Assembly (NCBI GenBank): GCA_964571725.1
Contig: CAZNDB010000003.1
Span: forward strand, 1-64,000
DNA from: UBA1369 sp964571725
GTDB lineage: Bacteria > Patescibacteriota > Gracilibacteria > UBA1369
Length of the DNA stretch: 64,000 nt
Reading direction: 5' to 3'
Part shown: positions 33,772 to 42,139 of the stretch, in pieces
How positions within the stretch are numbered: position 1 is the stretch's first letter
How the letters are laid out: each line of letters begins with the position of its first letter
Notes under the pieces: generated by a model
Told to the model about the DNA's origin: nothing
Databases searched by the model: none
What the model saw: only the letters and a program-made list of their open reading frames with translations
Made by a program: the position numbers and the translations under genes

Positions 33772-33848
33772 TGGTGTACCCGGCGCGGTTCGAACGCGCG
33801 ACCTCAGCCTCCGGAGGGCTGCGCTCTATCCAGCTGAGCTACGGGTAC
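33772..33848 (-). tRNA. tRNA-Arg(CCG)
   Basis: A complete cloverleaf on the minus strand. The acceptor GTACCCG pairs with CGGGTAC, the D-stem GCTC with GAGC, and the anticodon stem CAGCC with GGCTG around loop CTCCGGA, giving anticodon CCG. The T-arm is GCGCG TTCGAAC CGCGC. The discriminator is A and the CCA end is encoded (TGG at 33772-33774). Confidence 0.97.
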
Positions 33849-34018
33849 GCAGGGATGCTGTTTTGCGCCCATGAACATCTGGACGCGCTTATTTTTTACA
33901 CGCTTTGGCCGTGCAACTCAAGATTTTCCTAAAAACCCCGCCTGCTGAAAAATCCCCTTGCTATTTCCTGAACAATGTAATATATTTCTTACGTAACATA
34001 TTTTTAACAATCAAATAT

Positions 34019-34447
34019 ATGATCGGCAAAGCAAAATGGTTCAAAAGACGCAAATACGGAGGCTGGGGAGTTGCCCCCAAGACCTGGCAGGGTTGGGCTT
34101 ATCTGGCGGTGTTTATAGGTTTAGCCTTGTTGATCCAGATTCTGCCCTTCGGCACTGAGCAGCATAAAATGATCGCCACCATGATCCTGGCGGGACTGGT
34201 CGTAATTGATGTCATACACATCATGATCCATCTGCCCATGGACGAACGCGACCGTTTGCATGAAGCGACAGCCGAAAGAAACGCCCTCTGGGTAATGCTG
34301 GCCATATTGATTTCCGGAGCGGGTTATCAAGCCGCCACCAGCCTGGTCGGGCAAAACCCGCAAATAGATCCGGTGATAATCATCGCCATTTTCGGCGCGC
34401 TGATTGCCAAGGCCATCACCAATATCTATCTGGACCGCAAGAATTAA
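34019..34447 (+). CDS. Multi-pass membrane protein paired with XRE regulator
   Basis: From the ATG at 34019 the protein is 142 aa with four hydrophobic segments, beginning MIGKAKWFKRRKYGGWG. A conserved-looking MDERDRLHEATAERNALW segment lies between helices 2 and 3. This resembles the DUF2178-like membrane proteins that typically sit next to a short HTH regulator, as here with the gene at 34480. Function is unknown. Confidence 0.7.
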   Translation: MIGKAKWFKRRKYGGWGVAPKTWQGWAYLAVFIGLALLIQILPFGTEQHKMIATMILAGLVVIDVIHIMIHLPMDERDRLHEATAERNALWVMLAILISGAGYQAATSLVGQNPQIDPVIIIAIFGALIAKAITNIYLDRKN

Positions 34448-34479
34448 ACCCCTACCCCCCGATATTAACCCGGACAACC

Positions 34480-34671
34480 ATGAACAATAAAATTGCTCAA
34501 CTCAGGAAAGAATCAGGCATAACCCAGGAAGAACTGGCCGATAAAACAGGTGTAACCCGTCAGACCATCATCGCACTGGAGCAGAATCGCTATAATCCCT
34601 CTCTGGGACTGGCCCACAGCATTACCCAGGCGCTCAAACAGAAGCGGATTGAGGACGTGTTTGAGCTGTAA
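34480..34671 (+). CDS. Short XRE-type HTH transcriptional regulator
   Basis: A 63-aa protein that is essentially one helix-turn-helix domain: IAQLRKESGITQEELADKTG followed by VTRQTIIALEQNRYNPSLGL. It belongs to the small Cro/CI-like regulators (YgzD/YozG type). It is 32 bp downstream of the membrane protein gene and probably controls this two-gene unit. Confidence 0.92.
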   Translation: MNNKIAQLRKESGITQEELADKTGVTRQTIIALEQNRYNPSLGLAHSITQALKQKRIEDVFEL

Positions 34672-34689
34672 GACCGCCCCATCCCCGCC

Positions 34690-35265
34690 TCAACGCGACA
34701 GAACCAGAAAAACCATAAACGGCAGGACTTTAATCACAAAAAACAGCAGTATCAGCGTTTTTCCCCACCAGCTTTTATTTTTCCATAACCAATTCAAGGC
34801 ATAGGCCAGCAACCCGTAATAACAAAAATTCAGCAACAGTAAAATCAACTCCACCGTCCTTTGCCAAAGACCGGGATGAAGAGAATAAGTGTCGATTTCC
34901 ATGGTAAACCACGGATTCATCAACCACATCAGTGGAGTCGCCGAAGGGCCAATCACGTGGAATTCCACATACACATCATCATACACCCGCAAAACCTGAA
35001 AAATTACGGGGTACAAAAGGGTCTGCGGATGCATGGTCAAATCCCAGCTTATATAATTCTTCTCAGCCCGTATTTCTTCCATAGTTTTCCCTTCCGTACC
35101 GCAATGTCTGGCTTCAAAAGGGTTAATGCCGGAACTACAGACGTCGTTACCTACCAATGAAGCAATCATGGTTGTTCCGACAGCCGCGAAAATAACGGCA
35201 GCCAAAAACAGCCAGAATAATTTATTCCACTTCAAATATTTTTTTATTTTTTTTAATGTATTCAT
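34690..35265 (-). CDS. Membrane protein, hypothetical
   Basis: The start MNTLKKIKKYLKW at 35265 is preferred over a longer frame to 35397. The 191-aa protein has an N-terminal helix (about residues 15-35), two C-terminal helices (about 130-150 and 165-188) and an extracytoplasmic domain between them. That domain holds two cysteines (NDVCSSGINPFEARHCG) likely to form a disulfide. No family is recognised. Confidence 0.6.
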   Translation of the reverse strand: MNTLKKIKKYLKWNKLFWLFLAAVIFAAVGTTMIASLVGNDVCSSGINPFEARHCGTEGKTMEEIRAEKNYISWDLTMHPQTLLYPVIFQVLRVYDDVYVEFHVIGPSATPLMWLMNPWFTMEIDTYSLHPGLWQRTVELILLLLNFCYYGLLAYALNWLWKNKSWWGKTLILLFFVIKVLPFMVFLVLSR

Positions 35266-35383
35266 AAGTTTTTTGAGATCATACTTCCGCATCGATTGAA
35301 TAAAATCATTGTAGCAGGTTGCTAAAATAAGACAAATAAGACAAAATAACGGGGAAAAACGATATCTCATAAATTTCTTTGAC

Positions 35384-35869
35384 ATGAACACAGCCAAAAC
35401 CCGTCAACCGGAATGCTGCCCCAAGTTCAATCCCGCTCCCTGGGATGAAAAACAGCACGAATGGCACGGCAAGAAATTCATCAAGGATAAGGTGTTCACA
35501 CTTTTTTATATGCCGATTAATTTTGGTTCGGTCATCACGCGCCTGATGAAAAAGATCGACCGGGCAGGCGCCAAAGCACAGGACTGGATGAGTCTTTCCG
35601 ATCACACTTCCCTCTGGAATATGGACATCTATGTAGCCGTGGACAAACACATTCCGGACTGCGACAACACCACCATCAGCGGCAAATTGATCAGCAAAGT
35701 CTATGAAGGGCCTTTCAGCGATACCGGCAAATGGATGAAAGACTTCGCCGAATACATGAAAGAGAAAAACCACCAACTGGCCAAAACCTATATGTGGTAC
35801 ACCACCTGCCCCAAATGCGCCAAAAAATACGGCAAAAACTATGTGGTGATACTGGGAAAGCTCAAATAA
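35384..35869 (+). CDS. Conserved hypothetical protein (GyrI-like hydrolase annotation)
   Basis: A 161-aa protein with CCPKFNPAPWDEKQHEWHGKK at the N terminus and a C-terminal CPKCAKKYGKNYVVILGKL, so both ends carry cysteine pairs that could bind metal. Homologous-looking proteins are often labelled hydrolase or GyrI-like small-molecule-binding, but no function is established. It lies 15 bp upstream of the peroxiredoxin gene. Confidence 0.65.
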   Translation: MNTAKTRQPECCPKFNPAPWDEKQHEWHGKKFIKDKVFTLFYMPINFGSVITRLMKKIDRAGAKAQDWMSLSDHTSLWNMDIYVAVDKHIPDCDNTTISGKLISKVYEGPFSDTGKWMKDFAEYMKEKNHQLAKTYMWYTTCPKCAKKYGKNYVVILGKLK

Positions 35870-35884
35870 ATAATATTTAAACCT

Positions 35885-36325
35885 ATGACAGATTTGTTAA
35901 ACCAACCGGCCCCCGATTTTGCTCTAAATGATCAGGAAGGCAAACCTCACAAATTGTCAGATTACCGCGGCAAACTGGTGCTGCTCTATTTTTATCCTAA
36001 AGACATGACTTCCGGCTGCACCAAGGAAGCCCAGTGTTTCCGTGACCGGTTTAATGACCTGAAAGCGCTGAACGTCCAGGTTCTGGGAGTAAGCATCGAT
36101 GACCAGAAATCGCACAAAAAATTCGCCGAACAGGAACATCTGAATTTTCCGATCCTCTCGGACACGGATAAGAAAGTGGTCAAAGAATACGGGGTCTGGA
36201 ATGCCCTTTTCGCCAAAAGAGAATCCTTTTTAATCGATAAAAACGGTACCATTATCAAACATTACAAGAAGGTTAACCCCAAAGAACACGCCGAGGAGGT
36301 AATTAAGGACGTGAAGGCTTTATAA
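35885..36325 (+). CDS. bcp: Bcp-type peroxiredoxin (thiol peroxidase)
   Basis: A 146-aa thioredoxin-fold protein of the AhpC/TSA family, Bcp/PrxQ branch. YFYPKDMTSGCTKEAQCFRD contains the peroxidatic cysteine and, five residues later, the resolving cysteine. The following VLGVSIDD and FLIDKNGTI segments are typical. It reduces hydroperoxides at the expense of thioredoxin. Confidence 0.95.
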   Translation: MTDLLNQPAPDFALNDQEGKPHKLSDYRGKLVLLYFYPKDMTSGCTKEAQCFRDRFNDLKALNVQVLGVSIDDQKSHKKFAEQEHLNFPILSDTDKKVVKEYGVWNALFAKRESFLIDKNGTIIKHYKKVNPKEHAEEVIKDVKAL

Positions 36326-36424
36326 TAATCTCGCCGAATTCATAAAAGATAAATAGAACCATCTTAGTCAATTCGACTCCAGAAACATTGACCAATTGGT
36401 CACTATGTGTTTTAATTAGCGCTT

Positions 36425-36880
36425 ATGTTTTATTCCCCATCTTTTATGGAGAGAGAAAAATGGAGAACAATCGATGATGTCAGAAATGAAAAAGCACTAA
36501 TTGTTGATGAAAAAGCCAAGATTGTCGCAGAACTGCAGGCCATTAGTAAAAAAGATTTTTTCACTAAAAACAAACCTGCCGTTTTTCGAAAACTGTATGA
36601 AAATTCAAAGAAACTTGTACAAATACAACAAGAGTTAGTAGAAATATATATCCAGGCAAAAGCACCGGAAAATGATTTAATGAGAGCGGTTTTTGGACTT
36701 CATTGCGAACAGGCTCAACTGGACTCGGTAAAACATTTACTGGAATTATCAGAAGGGAAAGCTTCCCTTAATGATATTGATGTAATTATGGTAATTGACC
36801 AAGTTTGGCTGAACATATCAAACATTGTTTACGATTATCTTGATAAGGCAGATGCCGATACGGGCAAGGATGCCAATTGA
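36425..36880 (+). CDS. Hypothetical helical protein
   Basis: A 151-aa protein (or 144 aa from the ATG at 36446), highly charged and predicted helical, with no membrane segment or recognisable motif. It is AT-rich relative to the neighbouring bcp gene and opens an accessory-looking stretch. It converges with the MazF-like gene. Confidence 0.55.
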   Translation: MFYSPSFMEREKWRTIDDVRNEKALIVDEKAKIVAELQAISKKDFFTKNKPAVFRKLYENSKKLVQIQQELVEIYIQAKAPENDLMRAVFGLHCEQAQLDSVKHLLELSEGKASLNDIDVIMVIDQVWLNISNIVYDYLDKADADTGKDAN

Positions 36881-36895
36881 ATTACCAGGAGTGCA

Positions 36896-37315
36896 TCAAT
36901 CCAGTAATTCCCTCAAATGTTCCGGGCTTTCCACTTTGGTGTAATGCTGCTTGTTATTATTTGCCTCCAGACAGATTTCAAAATGCTTCTTCAGATACAC
37001 GCTAATTTTTTCAAGAACATCCTCAGAGACAGTGCCAATCTTTTTCAAAAATCTCTTTCGGTCAAAACTGTGGATACAACCGACTTTAATCAACGAATCC
37101 GTAAATAAACCGTTATCGGGTTTACTTTTCACCGGAATATCGTCTTTTTGCCCGTTATTCAGTTGTGATGTGATTGGCATCACGGTAATCAAAGCGGTTT
37201 GATTGATGGTTTTATCGGACTGGATTATCACTGCCGGACGAATTTTTTTGTATTCATGGCCGACTGACGGATCAAAATTAACCAGAAAGACAGCTCCCGT
37301 TCTGAAATCAGTCAT
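36896..37315 (-). CDS. MazF/PemK-like toxin
   Basis: A 139-aa protein. The first 110 residues match the MazF/PemK fold: GAVFLVNFDPSVGHEYKKIR, then RPAVIIQSD, then ITVMPITS and a later LIKVGCIHSFDR. MazF toxins are ribosome-independent mRNA interferases. The gene starts 4 bp inside the stop of the HTH-Panacea gene, the antitoxin-first order of a coupled TA operon. Confidence 0.85.
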   Translation of the reverse strand: MTDFRTGAVFLVNFDPSVGHEYKKIRPAVIIQSDKTINQTALITVMPITSQLNNGQKDDIPVKSKPDNGLFTDSLIKVGCIHSFDRKRFLKKIGTVSEDVLEKISVYLKKHFEICLEANNNKQHYTKVESPEHLRELLD

Positions 37316-38190
37316 TTCTTTAGCATGTTTAGATAATACTGATTTTCTTCGTCGCCCAATTCGCCAAGCTGTTCCAGCACGTCATTGGCAGACGACTGTT
37401 CAGGCATAGCGTCATAATCCCTCTGCGCAAACTCTCCACTTCTGAAAAACACGGTTCCATAGTCGATTTCCTGGTCAAATTCATGTATCTGCCAGGGATA
37501 ATCACGATGAGAGTGATCTTCGATCTGCCGCGCGCTCATACCCGAAAGCCGTTCAATTACGGCATCAACAACTTTAATCATTTTATCGGCATCAACCCCA
37601 AAAACCGACAAATCAGCCTCCACAAAATTCAGATATCTGGTCTGGATAGTATCGTTCAAATATGGCCTGCTGACTCTCTCCACCAGGCCCTTTTGGCACA
37701 TCTCCTTGATCACCGGACCAAACAATGCCTGATCGGGAATCGGCCCAAACTGCATTTTTTTGTACTTCATGCCCGTCAAAGGTGTCTCATAAAGTTCAAA
37801 ATAATCGAAATCGCAAAAATAAGTCATTTTATAAAGCACAGTCTCCCCGACATTAGGCCGGCTACCGCATTTTTGCAGAATATACAGAAATAGCTGTGTA
37901 AATTTCTCCGCATCGAATCTAATTTTCCAGTTAACCCCTTTCAAGGAAGTCTGTGTTACTTTTTTCGCTGAAGCGGAAAATATTACAAATTCATCAAAAG
38001 ACACCTCAAATAGAGCAAGTAGTTTTTGAAGCTCCCCAAAAGACAATTCGCGACCACCATTTTCAATTTGCGAAACTGAACTGCGCGGCATTCCCAAAGC
38101 CTTCGAGAGCTGCAGCTGGGAAATGTTTTTTTGTTTCCTCAGCGCACAAATGATCCGGCCTATTTGCTCTGCATTTAAGTTCGCCCTCAT
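37312..38190 (-). CDS. XRE-Panacea (DUF4065) antitoxin
   Basis: From the ATG at 38190 the protein is 292 aa. Residues ~5-65 form an XRE HTH domain (ALRKQKNISQLQLSKALGMP followed by RSSVSQIENGGREL). Residues ~110-230 match the Panacea/DUF4065 domain, with VLYKMTYFCDFDYFELYETP and MKYKKMQFGPIP. Panacea domains are known as a widely shared antitoxin module that neutralises unrelated toxins. Here it is coupled to MazF by a 4-bp overlap, with the HTH probably giving autoregulation. Confidence 0.88.
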   Translation of the reverse strand: MRANLNAEQIGRIICALRKQKNISQLQLSKALGMPRSSVSQIENGGRELSFGELQKLLALFEVSFDEFVIFSASAKKVTQTSLKGVNWKIRFDAEKFTQLFLYILQKCGSRPNVGETVLYKMTYFCDFDYFELYETPLTGMKYKKMQFGPIPDQALFGPVIKEMCQKGLVERVSRPYLNDTIQTRYLNFVEADLSVFGVDADKMIKVVDAVIERLSGMSARQIEDHSHRDYPWQIHEFDQEIDYGTVFFRSGEFAQRDYDAMPEQSSANDVLEQLGELGDEENQYYLNMLKK

Positions 38191-38282
38191 AAATATTAAG
38201 TTTGTGTTCCAATGCAAACATACGCAATCACATTGTACCAAGTGTTGCATATTCGGTCAACCACTCGTCGAATAAACCGACA

Positions 38283-38927
38283 TTACTTTCTATTCCCCAG
38301 CCTGATAATTTTGTCGTTCCCGCTGACCGTCCTGAAGATGGCGAGCTGCCGCAGCCAACCGGAAAGTGCCAGTTTGGCTCTTTTGGACCGGGAAGGCACA
38401 TACCTTTTGTCCACCTCGATCGGCCTTACGAAAGCCATTCCCTCCAGCACGCCCACGGCTCCACCGTCAGTCAGCGGATTATCGCCCACCATCCAGGTAC
38501 TCTCGGGATCAAAATCCATGCTCTGACAAACTTCAATGAATCCCGAAGCAGCCGGTTTGGCTTTGTTCCCGGAGTAAATCGGAACGCCCATCTCGCGCAG
38601 AGGATCAAGTCTTTCCATACCTTTGCAATTGGAATAAACGCCGAAACGCATTCCCCTGCTTTTCAGGTTATCGATATGACCCAGGTTTTTATCCAGAATC
38701 GGCCCATAGGGCGGTGCAATACAGGCATCCACATCCAATAACACGTCCAGTAAAGCTTTGCCGGTTACAATACGCAAAGTGTACACTTCAAAATCGGTAA
38801 ACTCCTCCAGATAAGCGTCCGCGGTGGTGGTCTTCCCCAAAATTCCCACGCTTAAAAAATGGGCCACTTTGTCGAAATTCAGCCCTTCACGATCGGTTTC
38901 AGAAGCGAGTACCAGTTCTTTCCCCAT
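38283..38927 (-). CDS. HAD superfamily phosphatase (YqeG-like)
   Basis: A 214-aa protein with HAD motifs. LLDVDACIAPPYG supplies the nucleophile DxD, FGVYSN is motif II, KPAASG holds the lysine and TWMVGDNPLTDG is motif IV. The layout is close to the YqeG/HAD-IIIA group. An N-terminal extension of about 65 residues precedes the core and is of unknown role. The substrate is unknown. Confidence 0.82.
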   Translation of the reverse strand: MGKELVLASETDREGLNFDKVAHFLSVGILGKTTTADAYLEEFTDFEVYTLRIVTGKALLDVLLDVDACIAPPYGPILDKNLGHIDNLKSRGMRFGVYSNCKGMERLDPLREMGVPIYSGNKAKPAASGFIEVCQSMDFDPESTWMVGDNPLTDGGAVGVLEGMAFVRPIEVDKRYVPSRSKRAKLALSGWLRQLAIFRTVSGNDKIIRLGNRK

Positions 38928-39002
38928 TGTTATGCGCTTAAATTATTTCAAAATGAGGAGATAACATAGTAAAAAAGACGTTTTATGTCAAATGGAAGCG
39001 GA

Positions 39003-39404
39003 TTAAACCGCCAGCCTCTTCATTATATTTTTCAATTCGTCCTTTCTGTCCAGATCAACAATTATCAACCTGTCATTTAAAGACTTGGCATTAATAATCC
39101 CCTGCTCAGCACGCATAGGATTGTCATCAAGCCAATAAAAATCAGAGAAAAAGTCTATTGCCTCAGTTTTCAAGGTATTCCAGGATGTTGGCTTCAGTGC
39201 GCGCAATTTTTCGATAACCGTTTGATCAAAATATTCCGAAAGACGATTCAATACCGGCTTTGTATCCCCTTTGCAGTGAGTCGTTAACCAATAGCAATCA
39301 AAATTTTCGATAATATAATCAATAAATGCCAAAGCATGATCCGCAGCTCGTGTTTCCTTTGCCGTTAATAGGACTCCATCGACATCTAAATACAGTTTTT
39401 TCAT
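39003..39404 (-). CDS. Small HAD-like protein
   Basis: A 133-aa protein beginning KKLYLDVDGVLLTAKET, the HAD motif I, followed by CYWLTTHCKGD at the motif II position and FYWLDDNP as motif IV. It lacks a large cap domain. Such short HAD-like proteins are often of unknown function and may be polynucleotide or nucleotide phosphatases. It lies between the YqeG-like gene and a possible nuclease on the same strand. Confidence 0.75.
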   Translation of the reverse strand: MKKLYLDVDGVLLTAKETRAADHALAFIDYIIENFDCYWLTTHCKGDTKPVLNRLSEYFDQTVIEKLRALKPTSWNTLKTEAIDFFSDFYWLDDNPMRAEQGIINAKSLNDRLIIVDLDRKDELKNIMKRLAV

Positions 39405-39426
39405 AGTAACTCATTCACAAGAAGCA

Positions 39427-40077
39427 TTATTTCTGAAGTATCACCAACTTCGATTTCTTATTATGAGCAAAGCCATAACTATCTATTCGATTCGAAAACA
39501 CCTGATCAGGATCATAACCAAATTTTTCATAAGCTTTGTATCGAAGAAACCATGTAAAAGCGGGACTCTCATCTGCTAAAGCATCCATCAAAGGATGTAG
39601 TGCAACTAATCCGGTGGCTTGAGTAAAATGTTTTCCATCCTTCACTGCATGCAGGGTTTTGTCTTTACCAAAGTAAGGAAATTTCCCGGAATATAAATGA
39701 TGAATATGCCATTGATTATTACTGCCATACCTGGCAGGTCTCACCCCACCGGCAAACGCATATGCTACGATTGCAGGACCATTTGGCAAACTATTAAGTC
39801 TAATTCGTTGTTGTTTGGCACTTTTTTTTATTGAATCGGAAAACTGATGGTACTTTTGCTTACCTGTTTTTTCTTTATCCCTATTACACCCATCCCAAAG
39901 CAAAACAGACTTTTCCGCGTAATTACAAAAAGAATCGAATCCAGAAAAAATCTCTATATATACTTTCTTTAGCAACTGTGGTTCCAAGTCCTTTATTTCA
40001 TTTTTAAACCAAGCTAAAGGGTTTTCCTGATTAAACTCGGCTTTAATGTTGTTTTTTGAACCCAGGTTATGTGTCAT
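39427..40077 (-). CDS. Hypothetical protein, possible HNH-type nuclease
   Basis: A 216-aa protein. The central WHIHHLYSGKFPY and the downstream HFTQATGLVALHPLMDALAD resemble the paired histidines and following hydrophobic helix of HNH/beta-beta-alpha metal nucleases, but the match is only visual. The N-terminal half is helical and charged. It sits in an accessory stretch divergent from a PD-(D/E)XK-like gene. Confidence 0.5.
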   Translation of the reverse strand: MTHNLGSKNNIKAEFNQENPLAWFKNEIKDLEPQLLKKVYIEIFSGFDSFCNYAEKSVLLWDGCNRDKEKTGKQKYHQFSDSIKKSAKQQRIRLNSLPNGPAIVAYAFAGGVRPARYGSNNQWHIHHLYSGKFPYFGKDKTLHAVKDGKHFTQATGLVALHPLMDALADESPAFTWFLRYKAYEKFGYDPDQVFSNRIDSYGFAHNKKSKLVILQK

Positions 40078-40179
40078 GCAAATTATATAAATTTATTAAA
40101 CACCATTCTAAAAAAGATATTATCGGAAATAGCCAATAAATGGAAATTCTGGTAAAATAAACAGAATAACCTAATTTTT

Positions 40180-40653
40180 ATGGATAAGGACTTCGTTAAA
40201 CATCTGATCAAAGGAAAAATCGCCGAAATCATTTTCGAACAGATGTTCCGGGAATCGGGAGAATTTACCATTCTACACTCCGGCTATGAGTACACATTAC
40301 CCGAATTGGCTCAATACCAGCATCTTACCGAGATAAAAGCCGTAATTGAAAACATCAGAAACGCGCCGGATTTCATTTTAATTTCACAGGATAAAACCCA
40401 GGTTCATCTTGTTGAAGTTAAGTATCGATCTAAAGAAAACAGGGAAGATCTTAAAAAAATAGTCGAAGAAACACTCAAAGTTTGGAATCCATCCTGGTTA
40501 TTTGTGGCTTCTCCGGAAGGCTTTTTCTTTGCCCCATGCAACACAGTTTTAAACAAAAACGGGAAAATTTATTCCCTTTCAGAAAACTGGGTAAAGAAAT
40601 CTGTCCAAAAAGAATATCTAAACCTGCTTAACGAATTTGAGCTGGAAGGATAA
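40180..40653 (+). CDS. PD-(D/E)XK-like nuclease fold protein
   Basis: A 157-aa protein with GKIAEIIFEQMF at the N terminus, APDFILIS in the middle and VHLVEVKYRSKE later. The pattern E, D, then E-x-K is that of the restriction-endonuclease-like fold used by many defence and repair nucleases. It has no partner methyltransferase next to it. A perfect 23-bp inverted repeat begins 25 bp after its stop codon. Confidence 0.65.
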   Translation: MDKDFVKHLIKGKIAEIIFEQMFRESGEFTILHSGYEYTLPELAQYQHLTEIKAVIENIRNAPDFILISQDKTQVHLVEVKYRSKENREDLKKIVEETLKVWNPSWLFVASPEGFFFAPCNTVLNKNGKIYSLSENWVKKSVQKEYLNLLNEFELEG

Positions 40654-41187
40654 CCACTATAAATCGGAGATTATTTCAACAGGAATTCGCTAAACTGCCG
40701 ACTAAAACATTGCCGTATTCATTGAACGGCAGTTTAGCGAATTCCTGTTCATTTGTAAACATCCAAGAGACTACTACAAGCCATAATAATGGTTTTGAAA
40801 ACCTTGATTTAAGTGAATTTCTTGATCTCATAAAGATTCTTACCAAAAATATAATAGCAAATAAACGCAGAAGGATCAAGAAATAACAACTTTTACGGAC
40901 CTTATTTTTAGCTCCTGATGAGGTGTCTTTTTCCCGCTCCGCGGCAAAAAAGCGTTCTTGCTCGCTCAACAATCCAAAATCGAGTTTTCAGATTGTGTTC
41001 GCTCGCTGCGACCGCCGAACCCAATCACGCTAAGCGTGATGGTTTCGCCTCCCCTTCAGCCCAGAAGACCAAATTCAAAAGAATGAGCCTGTTGCAAGGC
41101 GGCCAGAAAAATTTGAAGAGACAGTATAAACATACGGCGACGAAGATTTTTCGCAGTCAACAAAGCAACAGGCCATTATTTTGAATT
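40654..41187. other. Intergenic region with inverted repeats, no convincing gene
   Basis: About 530 bp without a supported gene. It contains a perfect 23-bp inverted repeat (40678-40749), a small hairpin ATCACGC-taa-GCGTGAT near 41023-41039, and a near-perfect 26-bp inverted repeat (41069-41190) that ends at the tRNA-Gln CCA. A 98-codon minus-strand frame crosses the first repeat but looks fortuitous. Confidence 0.6.
40678..40749. repeat. Perfect 23-bp inverted repeat with 26-nt loop
   Basis: The arm at 40678-40700 (starting AACAGGAATTCGC, ending CTGCCG) is exactly complementary to the arm at 40727-40749. There is no T-tract after it on either strand, so it is not a typical intrinsic terminator. 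It may be a palindromic miniature element or a transcript-stabilising hairpin for the nuclease-like gene. Confidence 0.85.
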
Positions 41188-41190
41188 TGG
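41069..41190. repeat. Long imperfect inverted repeat abutting tRNA-Gln
   Basis: The arm at 41069-41095 (CCAAATTCAAAAGAATG...) matches the reverse complement of 41165-41190 with one substitution and a one-base gap plus one neighbouring difference. A further short pairing, GAAAAATTT with AGATTTTTC, lies inside. The right arm starts at the encoded CCA of the tRNA-Gln gene on the minus strand, so the tRNA transcript would run directly into this hairpin. Confidence 0.75.
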
Positions 41191-41261
41191 CTGGGGATGA
41201 GGGATTCGAACCCCCGATGGCGCCTCCAGAGGGCGCTGCCTTACCACTTGGCCAATCCCCA
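41188..41261 (-). tRNA. tRNA-Gln(CTG)
   Basis: A minus-strand cloverleaf. The acceptor TGGGGAT pairs with ATCCCCA, and the anticodon stem GCGCC with GGCGC around loop CTCTGGA, giving anticodon CTG. The T-arm is GGGGG TTCGAAT CCCTC. The discriminator is G and CCA is encoded by TGG at 41188-41190. Confidence 0.97.
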
Positions 41262-41393
41262 GTATTGCCGGACCTCTATATAGTCACTGGATATAGTCTT
41301 TTTCGGCGCGGATAAATTACACCAAAGCCCGCCAAATGCAAAATATTTTTTACCAAATCGTGACCAGCCTGCCCTTCAATGGCAATAGTGGGT

Positions 41394-42011
41394 TTACACC
41401 AGCGTCCCGCCCGTTCCACCCAGATGAATGCCCCGGCTTTCGGCACGGCTTCTGATAATACCTTCCACATCCATATAACAGCGTTCAACCTGACCGTCGT
41501 AGTTGGTCACACGGTAATCAAAGTGACTGGCTTCCGCCAGTTCCAGTTCGGCGCTATGCATTCTCCTCTGTATTTCCTCTTCCGGCAGTTTGCCGCGATG
41601 TTCAATCCTGGATCTCAATACTCCAATATTTTCCGGTTGTATGAAAATCATCAGTAATTGTTCTTTTGGAATCAAAGCTTTGATACTCTTGGCGCCCTGA
41701 ATATCCACTTCACGGATCACCAAACGGCCTTCATCCAGGCCTTTTTCCACCATTTCCCGCATCGTTCCGTAATAATCCTTCTGATGGACCTGGGCCCATT
41801 CCAGAAATTTACCTTCCTCAATCCCCTTTTTGAACTCGTCCACCGTCACAAAGTGATAGACTTCACCGTCCTTTTCCCCTGGACGCTTCTCTCTGGTGGT
41901 GTGCGATAGAACAAAGACGGCATTGGTAATTCTCTTCTTCAACAATTCGATTATGGTGCCTTTCCCGACGCCGGATGGCCCTGAAATGACTACAAACAAG
42001 CCTTTAGCCAT
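41394..42011 (-). CDS. gmk: Guanylate kinase
   Basis: From the ATG at 42011 the protein is 205 aa, the usual size. The P-loop GPSGVGKGT is at about residue 10, followed by HTTREKRPGEKDGEVYHFV, the GMP-binding region, and YYGTMREMVEKGL. It phosphorylates GMP to GDP. The C-terminal 20 residues (RGIHLGGTGGTLV) are glycine-rich and not part of the core. Confidence 0.96.
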   Translation of the reverse strand: MAKGLFVVISGPSGVGKGTIIELLKKRITNAVFVLSHTTREKRPGEKDGEVYHFVTVDEFKKGIEEGKFLEWAQVHQKDYYGTMREMVEKGLDEGRLVIREVDIQGAKSIKALIPKEQLLMIFIQPENIGVLRSRIEHRGKLPEEEIQRRMHSAELELAEASHFDYRVTNYDGQVERCYMDVEGIIRSRAESRGIHLGGTGGTLV

Positions 42012-42016
42012 AAGTA

Positions 42017-42044
42017 TTGACAAGTAATTTAATTGGTTTATAAT
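42017..42044 (+). promoter_or_regulatory. Plus-strand promoter candidate 1
   Basis: TTGACA (42017-42022) and TATAAT (42039-42044), both perfect consensus boxes, are separated by 16 bp. They point right, away from gmk, into a 700-bp stretch without ORFs. Confidence 0.6.
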
Positions 42045-42104
42045 ATTATGATGCTTTTTGAAATTCCAGCCTCATAAATAAAACCCAAAGGAATACTAGC
42101 AGAT

Positions 42105-42133
42105 TTGATTGCAAAGGCAAAAAATGATATAAT
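42105..42133 (+). promoter_or_regulatory. Plus-strand promoter candidate 2
   Basis: TTGATT (42105-42110) and a perfect TATAAT (42128-42133) with the optimal 17-bp spacing. Transcription would begin near 42140, in a region with no ORF, which suggests a non-coding transcript. Confidence 0.7.
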
Positions 42134-42139
42134 TTTGGG

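Noticed and set aside
40676..40972. 98-aa minus-strand ORF
   Set aside because: It crosses the perfect inverted repeat, has no family-like pattern and no plausible context.
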